A stretch of 64,000 nucleotides of DNA from Bacteroidales bacterium UBA3844 (GCA_002392915.1 DGHQ01000033.1:58863-122862); one strand, 5' to 3'; counted from the first letter of the stretch, positions 52,036 through 62,038 are shown. Notes: a model not told the origin generated them from the letters alone. Program-made: numbers and translations.

Positions 52036-53769
52036 ATGAGAAAAGAAATAAAAGCATTTTTTGCTGTTTTGATGTCGTTGATGTCAAGTTTTTATGTGAA
52101 CGCGCAGCAATCAGGATTGTCTCCTGACCTTCAGAAAATAATTTGGGCTTCTCATTTTGTGATCAACAATTATGTGGATACAGTCAACGAGAAAGAGTTT
52201 GCCGACGAAGCTATCGCAGCGATGTTGCAGTCGCTCGACCCCCATTCCTCATATATTCCAAAGGAGGAAGTAGAAAAAGCCAATGAAGGTTTGCGCGGTG
52301 ATTTCGACGGAATCGGTGTGACATTCCAGATGTTGGAAGACACGATGGTGGTGATGCAGACAATCAGTGGAGCTCCTGCAGAGAAGGTGGGTATCATGGC
52401 AGGCGATAAAATAGTGTCTGTAGATGGAGAGAACATCGTTAAGATGAGCACTAACGAGATTCAGAAACGTGTGCGTGGTCCACGTGGCACGGATGTGAAT
52501 ATTACAGTCATTAGAGGTGGTGAGACGGGACCATTGCAGTTTACGATTACCAGAGACAAAATTCCATTGTATAGTGTAGACGCATCTTATATGATAGACA
52601 ATGAGGTGGGCTATATCAAGATCAACCGTTATGCGCGCACCACTATGGATGAGTATGTTGAGGCTTTCAACAAACTTTCAAAGCAGGGAATGAAGTATAT
52701 GATTATCGACCTTCAGGGCAACGGTGGTGGATTCTTGAATACGGCAAAAGACCTTGTGTCTATGTTTGTGCCGGATAATTCGATGGTGGTTTACACAGAG
52801 GGCGTGCACCAGCCAAGGCAGGAGTTTCGTTCGTCTGACAGATACTTTGATGGCGACGGAGCAATGATGACACCAGCAAAAAGAAAAGAGGGACAATTCC
52901 GTGAGAATGTGACTACGCTTGCTGAGCAAAAAAACAGACTTGTTATCCTTGTAGACGAGAATTCAGCCTCTGCTTCGGAGATCACAGCTGGAGCATTGCA
53001 GGATCTTGATAGAGCTGTCATTGTAGGCCGCCGTACATTTGGAAAAGGTTTGGTACAGAAACCGTTCAAGTTTGCAGATGGAAGTGAGATGCGTCTTACA
53101 ATCGCCAAATACTATACTCCTGCAGGAAGATGTGTGCAGAAGCCATACGAGAAGAAGGGAAACAAAGACTATGCAAAGGATTTGAGCGACAGATGGGCTC
53201 ATGGTGAATATATGCATGAAGATAGCATCTCGTTCCCAGATTCGTTGAAGTACACTACTTTATATAAGGAGCGTACAATCTATGGAGGAGGAGGTATCAT
53301 GCCGGATGTGTTCGTGCCGCTTGACACTACTTACAACACTGCCTACTACAGAAAAGTGATCGGCAAGGGAGTGCTCAACAAATATTGCTTGAAATATGTG
53401 GAGCGAAACCGTGAGAAACTGAATGGTAAGTATGATTATGAGCAGGAAGGATCGTTTGCCGAGTTCAACAAGACATTTGTTGTGACAGACGATATGCTGG
53501 AAGATATGTTGAAGCAGGCGGACGAAGCCAAGATCGAACGAGATGAGGATCAGATCAAACGATCTCGCGAACACATGAAGATCAATATCAAGGCTTTGAT
53601 CGCCAGCGACCTTTGGGGACGTGGCACATACTACGAGATCATGAACACCCAAAGTGACGTGGTGAAAAAGGCTGTTGAAATAATCAAGGATCCTAAACTT
53701 TATAAGGAATCTTTCGTGGATCGAAAAAGTAAAGTGAAGGAAGATGGAAAGAAAGATAAGAAAAAATAG
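52036..53769 (+). CDS. S41-family C-terminal processing peptidase, second copy
   Basis: A 577-residue exported serine protease from ATG 52036 (a GTG one codon earlier is possible). Signal peptide to about residue 25 (VNAQQSG), PDZ around 90-165 with GDFDGIGVTFQML, protease domain with ENSASASE, catalytic S312 and K337 in FGKGLVQ. A C-terminal helical part ends in a very basic KVKEDGKKDKKK tail. It resembles the peptidase at 44 kb but is clearly distinct. Confidence 0.92.
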   Translation: MRKEIKAFFAVLMSLMSSFYVNAQQSGLSPDLQKIIWASHFVINNYVDTVNEKEFADEAIAAMLQSLDPHSSYIPKEEVEKANEGLRGDFDGIGVTFQMLEDTMVVMQTISGAPAEKVGIMAGDKIVSVDGENIVKMSTNEIQKRVRGPRGTDVNITVIRGGETGPLQFTITRDKIPLYSVDASYMIDNEVGYIKINRYARTTMDEYVEAFNKLSKQGMKYMIIDLQGNGGGFLNTAKDLVSMFVPDNSMVVYTEGVHQPRQEFRSSDRYFDGDGAMMTPAKRKEGQFRENVTTLAEQKNRLVILVDENSASASEITAGALQDLDRAVIVGRRTFGKGLVQKPFKFADGSEMRLTIAKYYTPAGRCVQKPYEKKGNKDYAKDLSDRWAHGEYMHEDSISFPDSLKYTTLYKERTIYGGGGIMPDVFVPLDTTYNTAYYRKVIGKGVLNKYCLKYVERNREKLNGKYDYEQEGSFAEFNKTFVVTDDMLEDMLKQADEAKIERDEDQIKRSREHMKINIKALIASDLWGRGTYYEIMNTQSDVVKKAVEIIKDPKLYKESFVDRKSKVKEDGKKDKKK

Positions 53770-53814
53770 AAGTATAGCTCAAAATTTTAGAGATTAGAGT
53801 TCTTGAGTCAAGAG

Positions 53815-53848
53815 AAGACGGAGCGGCGGACAGCTCCGTCTTTTTTTA
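53815..53848 (+). terminator. Terminator after second S41 gene
   Basis: AAGACGGAGC/GCTCCGTCTT stem with an 8-base loop and T-run. Confidence 0.9.
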
Positions 53849-54063
53849 TTATCTACTATTACTATATATAGTCGTTGTATTATTTATAGTAATGAGTCGA
53901 GAAATAACATATTGCTGCCATAAGTTCATATTTGCTGTCATTTTTTGTTGAAATAGCCTATCGTTATTCACAATTTGCGGATTTTTTCAAATTTCTCTTT
54001 CTATAATCAAAAATTATCACGAAATTTGTGCGATTTTTTAAGAACTGAAAAAAATAAAAGAAT

Positions 54064-57000
54064 ATGCACGCATACAGACCATTTAATTTGGTGCTTGAAG
54101 ATGGTACCGTGTTTGAAGGAAAATCGTTCGGATACGAGGCTCCTGTTTCTGGAGAGGTGGTATTTGCCACGGCTATGGTAGGTTACCCTGAAAGCTTGAC
54201 GGATCCATCTTATGCAGGCCAGTTGTTAACAGTCACATTCCCACTCGTCGGCAACTATGGAGTGCCAAACGACGAAAAGGATGAGTTCGGTATTTCCAAA
54301 TTTTATGAGTCTGACAAAATTCAGGCATCCGCAATCATTATTTCCGACTACTCCGACCGCTACAGCCACTGGAACGCTGTGAAGAGCCTTGGTGATTGGC
54401 TAAAGGCAGAGAAAATTCCAGGCATCTGTGGCATTGACACCCGTGAACTTACGAAGATCGTTCGTGAGAAGGGAGCAATGAAGGGTAAGTTGGTGTTCCC
54501 TGATGAAAATAAAGACATCCCATTTGTCGATCCGAATGAAGAGAATCTTGTGGCTAAGGTAAGCTGCAAGGATGTTGTCACTTACGGAAAGGGTAAGTAC
54601 AAGATCGTGATGGTCGACTGTGGTGTCAAGAACAATATTATCCGTTGTTTGTTGAAACGAGATGTGACCCTAACTCGCGTGCCTTGGGACTACGATTTCA
54701 ACACTCTTGAGTATGATGGATTATTCATCTCTAACGGTCCGGGTAATCCAGCTCTTTGTGGAAAAACAGTGGAGCACATCCGTGTCGCATTGCAGAAAAA
54801 TAAGCCAATCTTTGGTATTTGTATGGGTAACCAGTTGCTTTCAATCGCAGCGGGAGCCCAAACTTATAAATTGAAGTATGGTCACCGCAGCCACAACCAG
54901 CCAGTGAGCATGGTAGGCAGCACACGTGCATACATCACTTCGCAGAATCACGGATTTGCCGTCGACAATAAGACTATCCCATCTGATTGGGAGCCATTGT
55001 TCATCAATATGAACGACGGTACAAATGAGGGTATCCGTCATAAGTCTAAACCGTTCTTCTCGGCTCAGTTCCACCCAGAGGCAAGCTCAGGTCCTACTGA
55101 TACAGAATTCCTGTTCGACACGTTTGTGGATATGGTTGCAAAGCAGAGCAAAGAGCCTGTGAGCATCATAGACGAGGGCAAGTTCACAGGACCTAAGAAG
55201 TATAACAAGGTATTGTTGCTTGGTTCAGGAGCATTGAAAATCGGTGAGGCAGGAGAGTTCGACTACTCTGGCTCACAGGCGTTGAAGGCTCTTCGTGAAG
55301 AGGGTGTGAAGACGGTGCTTATCAATCCAAATATCGCAACTGTCCAGACTTCTGAGGGTGTGGCTGACAAGGTTTATTTCTTGCCTGTGACTCCTGAGTT
55401 TGTTGAGAGAGTCATCCAGAAAGAGCGTCCAGACGGTATTTTCTTGTCGTTCGGTGGACAGACAGCGTTGAACTGTGGTGTGGCTCTATATAAAGGAGGT
55501 ATCCTTGAGAAATATAATATAGAGGTGCTTGGAACACCAGTCCAGGCAATCATTGATACAGAAGACCGTGAGATATTCAACTCAAAGTTGGCAGAAATCA
55601 ACGTCAACTATATTAAGAGTGAGGCAGTTACAGATATCGACCACGCATTGAAGGCAGCAAACGAACTTGGTTATCCTGTGATCGTGCGTGCTGCTTACGC
55701 ACTAGGTGGACTTGGTTCTGGATTCTGCAACAACGACGACGAGTTGAGAATACTTGTGGAGAAGGCATTCTCTTACTCACCACAGGTCTTGGTGGAGAAG
55801 TCGTTGAAGGGATGGAAAGAGGTAGAGTATGAGGTAGTGCGCGATAAGTACGACAACTGTATTACAGTATGTAATATGGAAAACTTCGACCCACTTGGCA
55901 TCCACACAGGAGAGAGTATCGTAGTCGCACCGTCGCAGACACTTTCAAATAAAGATTATCATAAACTACGTGAGACGGCAATCCGCATAATCCGCCATAT
56001 CGGAATTGTCGGCGAGTGTAATGTGCAGTACGCTTACGACCCACAGAGTGAAGATTATAGAGTGATCGAGGTTAACGCCCGTCTTTCAAGATCTTCTGCG
56101 TTGGCTTCAAAGGCGACGGGATATCCGCTTGCTTTTGTCGCTGCAAAACTTGGTATGGGATACGCTTTGCCAGAGCTTAAAAACTCTGTGACTAAGGAGA
56201 CTTCAGCATTCTTTGAGCCTGCACTCGACTATATAGTATGTAAGATTCCACGTTGGGATCTTGGTAAATTCCATGGAGTCAGCCGTCTGCTTGGATCTTC
56301 AATGAAGTCGGTAGGTGAGATTATGGCGATCGGACGCACATTCGAGGAGAGCATCCAGAAGGGTCTACGTATGATCGGACAGGGTATGCACGGATTTGTC
56401 GCAAACAAAGATCTGATGTCAGACGATTTGGATTCGGCACTTTCACAGCCAACAGACAAGCGTATTTTCTATATTGCTCAGGCTCTTCACGAAGGATATT
56501 CAATAGAAAGAATACACGAGTTGACAAAGATTGATTTGTGGTTCTTGCAAAAACTAGAAAATATAATCAGACAGGAGAAAGACCTTGCAGGATTCAATTC
56601 ATTGAAGGAGTTGCCTGACGGAATTCTTCTTCGTGCAAAACAGTTGGGATTCTCCGACTTCCAGATCGCTCGTCTTGTTACAAAGTGTAGCAACGATGTG
56701 ATTGAAAAAGAGGTTTTGAATGTCCGTGCACACAGAAAGAGCAGAGGCATTGTGCCAGTAGTCAAGCAGATAGACACACTTGCTGCTGAGTATCCAGCGC
56801 AGACCAACTATCTATATGTCACATATTCAGGATCGGCAAATGATGTCAAGTATGTCGGTGACCACAAATCGGTTGTTGTGCTTGGATCAGGAGCCTACCG
56901 TATTGGATCATCTGTAGAGTTTGACTGGTGTGGAGTAAATGCGTTGAACACGATCCGCAAGGAAGGACTTCGCTCAGTCATGATCAACTACAATCCAGAG

Positions 57001-58410
57001 ACAGTTTCGACTGACTATGATATGTGTGACAGACTTTACTTTGACGAGTTGAGTTTCGAGCGTGTGATGGATATCATAGAGATGGAGAATCCTAAGGGAG
57101 TAATCGTGTCGACGGGAGGACAGATTCCAAACAATCTTGCGGTCAAGTTGTCAGACGCTGGAGTCACATTGCTTGGCACACAGGCTGTTGACATCGACCG
57201 TGCTGAGGACAGACAGAAATTCTCGTCTATGTGTGATGAACTAGGAATCGACCAGCCACGTTGGAGTGAGTTGACAAGTCTTGAAGATATCTATGGATTT
57301 GTTGATGAGGTCGGCTTCCCAGTGTTGGTTCGCCCATCATACGTGTTGTCTGGAGCCGCGATGAATGTCTGCTACGACAAGTCACAGCTTGAGAACTTCT
57401 TGAAGTTGGCAGCCAACGTATCAAAGAAACATCCGGTTGTGATTTCTGAGTTTATGGAGAGATGCAAGGAAATCGAGATAGATGCGGTTGCACAGAACGG
57501 AGAGATTGTAGTTTACGCAATCAGTGAGCATATCGAGTTTGCCGGAGTTCACTCAGGAGATGCGACGACACAGTTCCCACCACAAAAGATATATGTTGAG
57601 ACAGTTCGCAGAATCAAAGCGATCGCGCGAAAGATTGCAGCCGCACTTCATATTTCCGGACCATTCAACATCCAGTTCTTGGCTAAGAACAATGAAATCA
57701 AGGTTATTGAGTGTAATTTGCGTTCGTCACGAAGCTTCCCATTTGTCAGCAAAGTGTTGAAGATCAACTTTATTGAGCTTGCCACAAGAATTATGTTGGG
57801 CCAGAAAGTGGAGAAGCCAGAGAAGAGTGCGTTCGACCTTGATTATGTAGGAGTTAAGGCATCGCAGTTCTCTTATGCCCGTCTGACGCAAGCGGATCCG
57901 GTGCATGGAGTGGATATGAGTTCGACAGGAGAGGTAGGATGTATAGGCGATGATTTGTCGGAGGCATTGTTGAAGTCGTTGTTGTCGGTAGGCTACAAGA
58001 TTCCAAAGAAGAACGTGATGATTTCGTCAGGAGAGGCAAAATCGAAAGTAGATTTGCTTGACGCCTGCAAGATGCTTCAGAAAAACGGTTTTGATATCTA
58101 CGCCACATATGGAACATACAAGTTCTTGGATGAGAACGGAATCAAGTCTACACCAGTAGGTTGGCCGGATGAACCAAATGCAAAGAAAAATGTCATGGAG
58201 ATGATCCATAACAAAGAGTTTGATTTGGTGATCAACATACCAAAGAACAATACGGAGCGAGAGATAAAGAACGGATATGCGATACGTCGTGGAGCTATCG
58301 ACTTCAACATTCCGTTGATTACCAATGCACGTCTAGCAAGTGCATTCATCCGTTCGGTTTGCGAACTTAAGTTTGAGGACATTAAGATCAAGAGCTGGGA
58401 CGAGTATTAA
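54064..58410 (+). CDS. CarA-CarB fusion carbamoyl-phosphate synthase
   Basis: A 1448-residue protein in which a glutaminase subunit (about 1-365) and a synthase (about 378-1448) are joined in one frame without stop. The glutaminase triad is C253 (GICMGNQ), H337 and E339 (QFHPEAS), with the spacing of E. coli CarA; the GICMGNQ form replaces GICLGHQ. The synthase half has both ATP-grasp halves and the MGS-like end (NGFDIYATYGTYKFLDENGI), similar to the separate carB at 37 kb. The fusion looks like the eukaryotic CPS architecture and should be glutamine-dependent. No leader attenuator is visible before it. Confidence 0.95.
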   Translation: MHAYRPFNLVLEDGTVFEGKSFGYEAPVSGEVVFATAMVGYPESLTDPSYAGQLLTVTFPLVGNYGVPNDEKDEFGISKFYESDKIQASAIIISDYSDRYSHWNAVKSLGDWLKAEKIPGICGIDTRELTKIVREKGAMKGKLVFPDENKDIPFVDPNEENLVAKVSCKDVVTYGKGKYKIVMVDCGVKNNIIRCLLKRDVTLTRVPWDYDFNTLEYDGLFISNGPGNPALCGKTVEHIRVALQKNKPIFGICMGNQLLSIAAGAQTYKLKYGHRSHNQPVSMVGSTRAYITSQNHGFAVDNKTIPSDWEPLFINMNDGTNEGIRHKSKPFFSAQFHPEASSGPTDTEFLFDTFVDMVAKQSKEPVSIIDEGKFTGPKKYNKVLLLGSGALKIGEAGEFDYSGSQALKALREEGVKTVLINPNIATVQTSEGVADKVYFLPVTPEFVERVIQKERPDGIFLSFGGQTALNCGVALYKGGILEKYNIEVLGTPVQAIIDTEDREIFNSKLAEINVNYIKSEAVTDIDHALKAANELGYPVIVRAAYALGGLGSGFCNNDDELRILVEKAFSYSPQVLVEKSLKGWKEVEYEVVRDKYDNCITVCNMENFDPLGIHTGESIVVAPSQTLSNKDYHKLRETAIRIIRHIGIVGECNVQYAYDPQSEDYRVIEVNARLSRSSALASKATGYPLAFVAAKLGMGYALPELKNSVTKETSAFFEPALDYIVCKIPRWDLGKFHGVSRLLGSSMKSVGEIMAIGRTFEESIQKGLRMIGQGMHGFVANKDLMSDDLDSALSQPTDKRIFYIAQALHEGYSIERIHELTKIDLWFLQKLENIIRQEKDLAGFNSLKELPDGILLRAKQLGFSDFQIARLVTKCSNDVIEKEVLNVRAHRKSRGIVPVVKQIDTLAAEYPAQTNYLYVTYSGSANDVKYVGDHKSVVVLGSGAYRIGSSVEFDWCGVNALNTIRKEGLRSVMINYNPETVSTDYDMCDRLYFDELSFERVMDIIEMENPKGVIVSTGGQIPNNLAVKLSDAGVTLLGTQAVDIDRAEDRQKFSSMCDELGIDQPRWSELTSLEDIYGFVDEVGFPVLVRPSYVLSGAAMNVCYDKSQLENFLKLAANVSKKHPVVISEFMERCKEIEIDAVAQNGEIVVYAISEHIEFAGVHSGDATTQFPPQKIYVETVRRIKAIARKIAAALHISGPFNIQFLAKNNEIKVIECNLRSSRSFPFVSKVLKINFIELATRIMLGQKVEKPEKSAFDLDYVGVKASQFSYARLTQADPVHGVDMSSTGEVGCIGDDLSEALLKSLLSVGYKIPKKNVMISSGEAKSKVDLLDACKMLQKNGFDIYATYGTYKFLDENGIKSTPVGWPDEPNAKKNVMEMIHNKEFDLVINIPKNNTEREIKNGYAIRRGAIDFNIPLITNARLASAFIRSVCELKFEDIKIKSWDEY

Positions 58411-58440
58411 TATGAATTAAAATGCATAATGCATAATGAA

Positions 58441-58478
58441 AAATGGAGACGTGAAGATTAGCGTCTCCATTTTTTTAA
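58441..58478 (+). terminator. Terminator after the CarA-CarB fusion
   Basis: AAATGGAGACG/CGTCTCCATTT, 11-bp stem with a 10-base loop and T-run. Confidence 0.9.
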
Positions 58479-58496
58479 TATTCTGTTGGATTATAA

Positions 58497-58600
58497 ATGA
58501 TAGTTGAAGTGTCATAAAAGAGGATTTCAAAGGACGGAACGTCCTTCACCCTTCCCACGTGCGAGCCGAAGGCGAGCGCATATAAAACAAAAACACAGAG
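58497..58600 (+). repeat. Dispersed structured repeat, copy D (truncated)
   Basis: Starts at ATGATAGTTGAAGTGTCAT, keeps the AAGGACG-gaa-CGTCCTT hairpin (58530-58546) and the GTGCGAGCC-gaa-GGCGAGCGC hairpin, but lacks both terminal inverted ends and the distal third. Confidence 0.7.
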
Positions 58601-58696
58601 AATATTAGTTTTCAGAGGAGTTCTGTAAAATAAATGCCAAAGAGATCGACAACGTTATGGTAATTTATCAACAATTTTCCGAATTTTGGATGAATG

Positions 58697-58728
58697 TTTG
58701 GATAGAAGAAAAATTATTCCTACTTTTG
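58697..58728 (+). promoter_or_regulatory. Promoter of rpsF-rpsR-rplI
   Basis: TTTG at 58697-58700, a 20-base spacer and TACTTTTG at 58721-58728: a full match to the Bacteroidota consensus. Confidence 0.8.
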
Positions 58729-58773
58729 CACCGCTTTTAGAGCAAATTATTTTAATTAATTAATAAACAAGTT

Positions 58774-59115
58774 ATGTTGAATCATTACGAGGTCGTTTTC
58801 ATCTTAACTCCCGTTTTGTCTGACGAACAGATGAAGGAAACGGCAGAAAAATTCAAGAGCGTACTTGTTAACGAAGGATCAAAGATCGTTAATGAGGAGC
58901 TTTGGGGTATGCGTAAGCTTGCTTATTCAATCGACAAGAAGAGCTCAGGCTTTTACTGCTTGTTCGAGTTTGAGGCAGAGCCTACAATGGTAGAGAAATT
59001 GGAGCTTCAGTTCCGTCGTGACGAGAAGGTGCTTCGTTTCTTGACTACTAAGTTGGACAAGTATGCAGTTGAATATGCTGTAAAGAGAAAGAACGGCAAA
59101 AATAAGGAGAACTAA
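58774..59115 (+). CDS. rpsF: 30S ribosomal protein S6
   Basis: A 113-residue protein, N-terminus LNHYEVVFILTPVLSDEQMKE and VNEELWGMRKLAYSI typical of S6. Opens the ribosomal operon, with a strong promoter in front, and rpsR follows after 3 bases. Confidence 0.96.
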   Translation: MLNHYEVVFILTPVLSDEQMKETAEKFKSVLVNEGSKIVNEELWGMRKLAYSIDKKSSGFYCLFEFEAEPTMVEKLELQFRRDEKVLRFLTTKLDKYAVEYAVKRKNGKNKEN

Positions 59116-59118
59116 GAC

Positions 59119-59388
59119 ATGGCACAGAACGCATCAGAAATCAGATATTTGACGCCTCCTACAGTAGACGTTAAGAGAAAGAAATACTGTCGTTTTAAGA
59201 AGAACGGTATCAAGTATATCGACTACAAGGATCCTGAATTTTTGAAGAAGTTCCTTAACGAGCAGGGTAAGATTTTGCCTCGCCGTCTAACTGGTACATC
59301 TTTGAAGTTCCAGCGTAAGGTTGCTCAGGCTGTTAAGCGTGCACGTCACCTTGCATTGCTACCATACGTAACAGATTTGTTGAAGTAA
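59119..59388 (+). CDS. rpsR: 30S ribosomal protein S18
   Basis: An 89-residue basic protein; CRFKKNGIKYIDYKDPEFLKKF and LKFQRKVAQAVKRARHLALLPYV are S18 hallmarks. Binds beside S6 on the 30S platform. Confidence 0.97.
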   Translation: MAQNASEIRYLTPPTVDVKRKKYCRFKKNGIKYIDYKDPEFLKKFLNEQGKILPRRLTGTSLKFQRKVAQAVKRARHLALLPYVTDLLK

Positions 59389-59406
59389 TAAACAGGAGGA
59401 ATAACA

Positions 59407-59853
59407 ATGGAAATTATATTGCTAGAAGACGTTGCTAATCTTGGTTACAAGGATGACGTTGTGAAGGTAAAGAACGGATACGGTCTTAACTACCTTATTC
59501 CTCAGGGAAAGGCTATCGTTGCTACTCCTTCTGCAAAGAAGGTATTGGCTGAGAACTTGAAGCAGAGAGCTCACAAGCTTGCTAAGATCAAGGCTGATGC
59601 TGAGGAATTGGCTGCTAAGTTGAACGCAGTTTCACTTACTATCCCAACTAAGGCTAACAAGGAGACAGGTGCTATCTATGGTTCAGTGACTAACATCCAA
59701 ATCGCAGAGGCTCTTGAGAAGGCTGGATACAATGTAGACAGAAAGATCATCTCTGTTAAGGAGTCTGTTAAATCTATCGGTGAGTACGTTGCAGTTGCTC
59801 GTCTTCACAAGGAGGTTTCAGCAGAGGTTAAGTTCAGTGTTGTTGCTGAATAA
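59407..59853 (+). CDS. rplI: 50S ribosomal protein L9
   Basis: A 148-residue protein, with the N-terminal L9 motif LEDVANLGYKDDVVKVKNGYGLNYLIPQG and the long helix to a C-terminal domain. Last gene of the operon, followed by a strong terminator. A GGAGG ribosome-binding site lies just before the ATG. Confidence 0.97.
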   Translation: MEIILLEDVANLGYKDDVVKVKNGYGLNYLIPQGKAIVATPSAKKVLAENLKQRAHKLAKIKADAEELAAKLNAVSLTIPTKANKETGAIYGSVTNIQIAEALEKAGYNVDRKIISVKESVKSIGEYVAVARLHKEVSAEVKFSVVAE

Positions 59854-59876
59854 TTATCGCATCGATAAGAAATAAG

Positions 59877-59906
59877 GCGTTGCTCATATGGGCAACGCTT
59901 TTTTTT
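59877..59906 (+). terminator. Terminator of rpsF-rpsR-rplI
   Basis: GCGTTGC/GCAACGC stem, 8-base loop, T-run of eight. Confidence 0.92.
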
Positions 59907-59958
59907 GTCTTTTTGTGAAAAAAATCGGCATTTTTGAAAAAAAGTGAAAGAAAAAATC

Positions 59959-59966
59959 TAATTTTG
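59959..59966 (+). promoter_or_regulatory. -7 box of Lrp-cysS
   Basis: TAATTTTG; a second TAAATTTG follows at 59970-59977. Both precede ATG 60003. Confidence 0.55.
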
Positions 59967-60002
59967 AACTAAATTTGATAAAAAGAATAAAAAAGTTGAA
60001 AG

Positions 60003-60461
60003 ATGGAAAAAATCGACGACTTGGACAGACAAATTCTTAATATAATCACTAAGAATGCCAGAATCCCATTTAAGGATATAGCTGAGGATTGTGAGGTATC
60101 GAGAGCCGCAATCCACCAACGTGTGCAGCGTCTTATTGACACAGGAGTGATCGTTGGCTCGGGCTATCACGTCAACCCAAAGACTTTGGGCTATCAGACT
60201 TGTACCTACATCGGTATCAAGCTAGAGAAGGGATCAATGTATGCTACTGTTGTGCCTGAATTGGAGAAAATCCCTGAGGTTGTAGAGTGTCATTTTACAA
60301 CAGGACCATACACAATGATGGTTAAGCTTTATGCGAAGGATAATGAAGATCTTATGGATCTTCTAAACGGAAAAATCCAGAGTATCAAAGGAGTAATGTC
60401 GACAGAAACTTTGATATCCTTGGATATGAGTATTAAAAGAGAAGTGCCAATTTCATTATAA
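60003..60461 (+). CDS. Lrp/AsnC-family regulator, second copy
   Basis: A 152-residue regulator with N-terminal HTH (LDRQILNIITKNARIPFKDIAEDCEVSRAAIHQRVQRL) and C-terminal RAM domain (TCTYIGIKLEKGSMYATVVP, VVECHFTTGPYTMMVKLYAKD, GVMSTETLISLDMS). Similar to the Lrp at 46 kb but without the acidic tail. It overlaps transcriptionally with cysS, which starts 3 bases after its stop, so an amino-acid-linked feedback on cysS is possible but unproven. Confidence 0.93.
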   Translation: MEKIDDLDRQILNIITKNARIPFKDIAEDCEVSRAAIHQRVQRLIDTGVIVGSGYHVNPKTLGYQTCTYIGIKLEKGSMYATVVPELEKIPEVVECHFTTGPYTMMVKLYAKDNEDLMDLLNGKIQSIKGVMSTETLISLDMSIKREVPISL

Positions 60462-60464
60462 TAT

Positions 60465-61931
60465 ATGGAACATAAATTAACGATATACAACACTTTAACA
60501 CGTACAAAACAGATTTTCAAACCGTTGAAAGAGCCATATGTGGGATTGTATGTGTGCGGACCGACTGTCTACGGAGACGGTCATCTTGGACATGCACGTC
60601 CGGCTATCACGTTTGATATCCTATACAGATTTTTGACTCACCTTGGCTACAAGGTTCGTTATGTCCGTAACATCACAGATGTGGGACATTTGGAGCATGA
60701 TGCGGATGAGGGCGAGGATAAAATCGCCAAGAAGGCTCGTCTTGAGCAGAAGGAACCAATGGAGGTGGTGCAATATTATCTTAACCGTTACCATTCTGCG
60801 ATGGAGAAGCTTGGAGTATTGCCACCAAGCATAGAGCCTCACGCGTCGGGACATATTATCGAGCAAATCGAATTTGTCAAGAAGATTCTTGACGCTGGAT
60901 ATGCTTATGAGAGTGAAGGATCTATCTATTTCGACGTGAAGAAATACAACAAAGACCATCGCTACGGTAAATTGTCTGGTAGAAATATCGAGGATTTGTT
61001 GGAGACAACACGTGAACTTGATGGACAGAGTGAAAAACATTGCGCTCTAGATTTCGCGTTGTGGAAGAAGGCTCAGCCAGAGCATATCATGCGTTGGCCG
61101 TCACCATGGAGCGACGGTTTCCCTGGTTGGCACATGGAGTGCTCGGCAATGGGAACTAAGTATCTTGGCGAAGAGTTTGATATTCATGGAGGCGGAATGG
61201 ACTTGATTTTCCCACACCATGAGTGTGAGATCGCACAGAGCACAGCAGCCCTTGGCAAGGAGACGGTGCATTATTGGATGCACAATAATATGATCACTAT
61301 CAACGGTCAGAAAATGGGTAAGTCTCTTGGAAACTTCATCACGTTGGATGAGTTCTTCACAGGAAGCCACAAGCTTCTTACTCAGGCATACGCACCGATG
61401 ACAATCCGTTTCTTCATTCTTCAGGCACATTATCGCAGCACTGTGGATTTCAGCAACGAAGCTTTGATCGCAGCAGAGAAGGGATTCGCACGATTGTGTG
61501 AGAGTTACGCACGTCTGCAGAAGCTTACACCGTCGAAAGAGACATCGATGGAGATGAAGAACTACCGTCAGCTTTGTGAAGACGCAATGCTCGACGACTT
61601 GAACACTCCAATTGTGATTTCTCATCTGTACGACGCTACACGTATCATTAATACGGTGGCAGACGGCAAAGCTACAATCTCTGAGGCTGATTTGAAGGAG
61701 TTGAAAGAGGTGTTCGACTTGTATCTGATAGATATTCTTGGAATGAGAGTAGAGGAAAATTCCGGAGCTGCAAATGATGCTTACAAAGGAGCTGTCGATT
61801 TGCTTTTGGAAATCAGAAAACAGGCGAAGACAAACAAAGATTGGGCAACAAGTGATAAAATCCGTGATGAGTTGGCTCGTCTTGGCTTTAAAATCAAAGA
61901 CACCAAGGACGGATTTGAGTGGAGTCTGTAA
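60465..61931 (+). CDS. cysS: Cysteinyl-tRNA synthetase
   Basis: A 488-residue class I synthetase. The HIGH-type motif is HLGH (40-43), the zinc cysteine CGPTVYG starts at C31, the KMSKS-type motif is KMGKS (283-287), and the zinc-site HHECEIAQS and DIHGGGMDLIFP segments are present. Loads cysteine onto tRNA-Cys. Length is that of the family. Starts 3 bases after the Lrp gene. Confidence 0.97.
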   Translation: MEHKLTIYNTLTRTKQIFKPLKEPYVGLYVCGPTVYGDGHLGHARPAITFDILYRFLTHLGYKVRYVRNITDVGHLEHDADEGEDKIAKKARLEQKEPMEVVQYYLNRYHSAMEKLGVLPPSIEPHASGHIIEQIEFVKKILDAGYAYESEGSIYFDVKKYNKDHRYGKLSGRNIEDLLETTRELDGQSEKHCALDFALWKKAQPEHIMRWPSPWSDGFPGWHMECSAMGTKYLGEEFDIHGGGMDLIFPHHECEIAQSTAALGKETVHYWMHNNMITINGQKMGKSLGNFITLDEFFTGSHKLLTQAYAPMTIRFFILQAHYRSTVDFSNEALIAAEKGFARLCESYARLQKLTPSKETSMEMKNYRQLCEDAMLDDLNTPIVISHLYDATRIINTVADGKATISEADLKELKEVFDLYLIDILGMRVEENSGAANDAYKGAVDLLLEIRKQAKTNKDWATSDKIRDELARLGFKIKDTKDGFEWSL

Positions 61932-62030
61932 AATATGTTTTATGACATAAAAACGGTCTTGCAAAAGTTAAAAAAGTATTAATGCTCCATTTTTCTTATG
62001 CTGAAAAATTGGTGGTTTATTTTTTAAGAC

Positions 62031-62038
62031 TATTTTTG
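62031..62038 (+). promoter_or_regulatory. -7 box of T9SS cargo gene
   Basis: TATTTTTG, 70 bases before ATG 62108. Confidence 0.6.
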
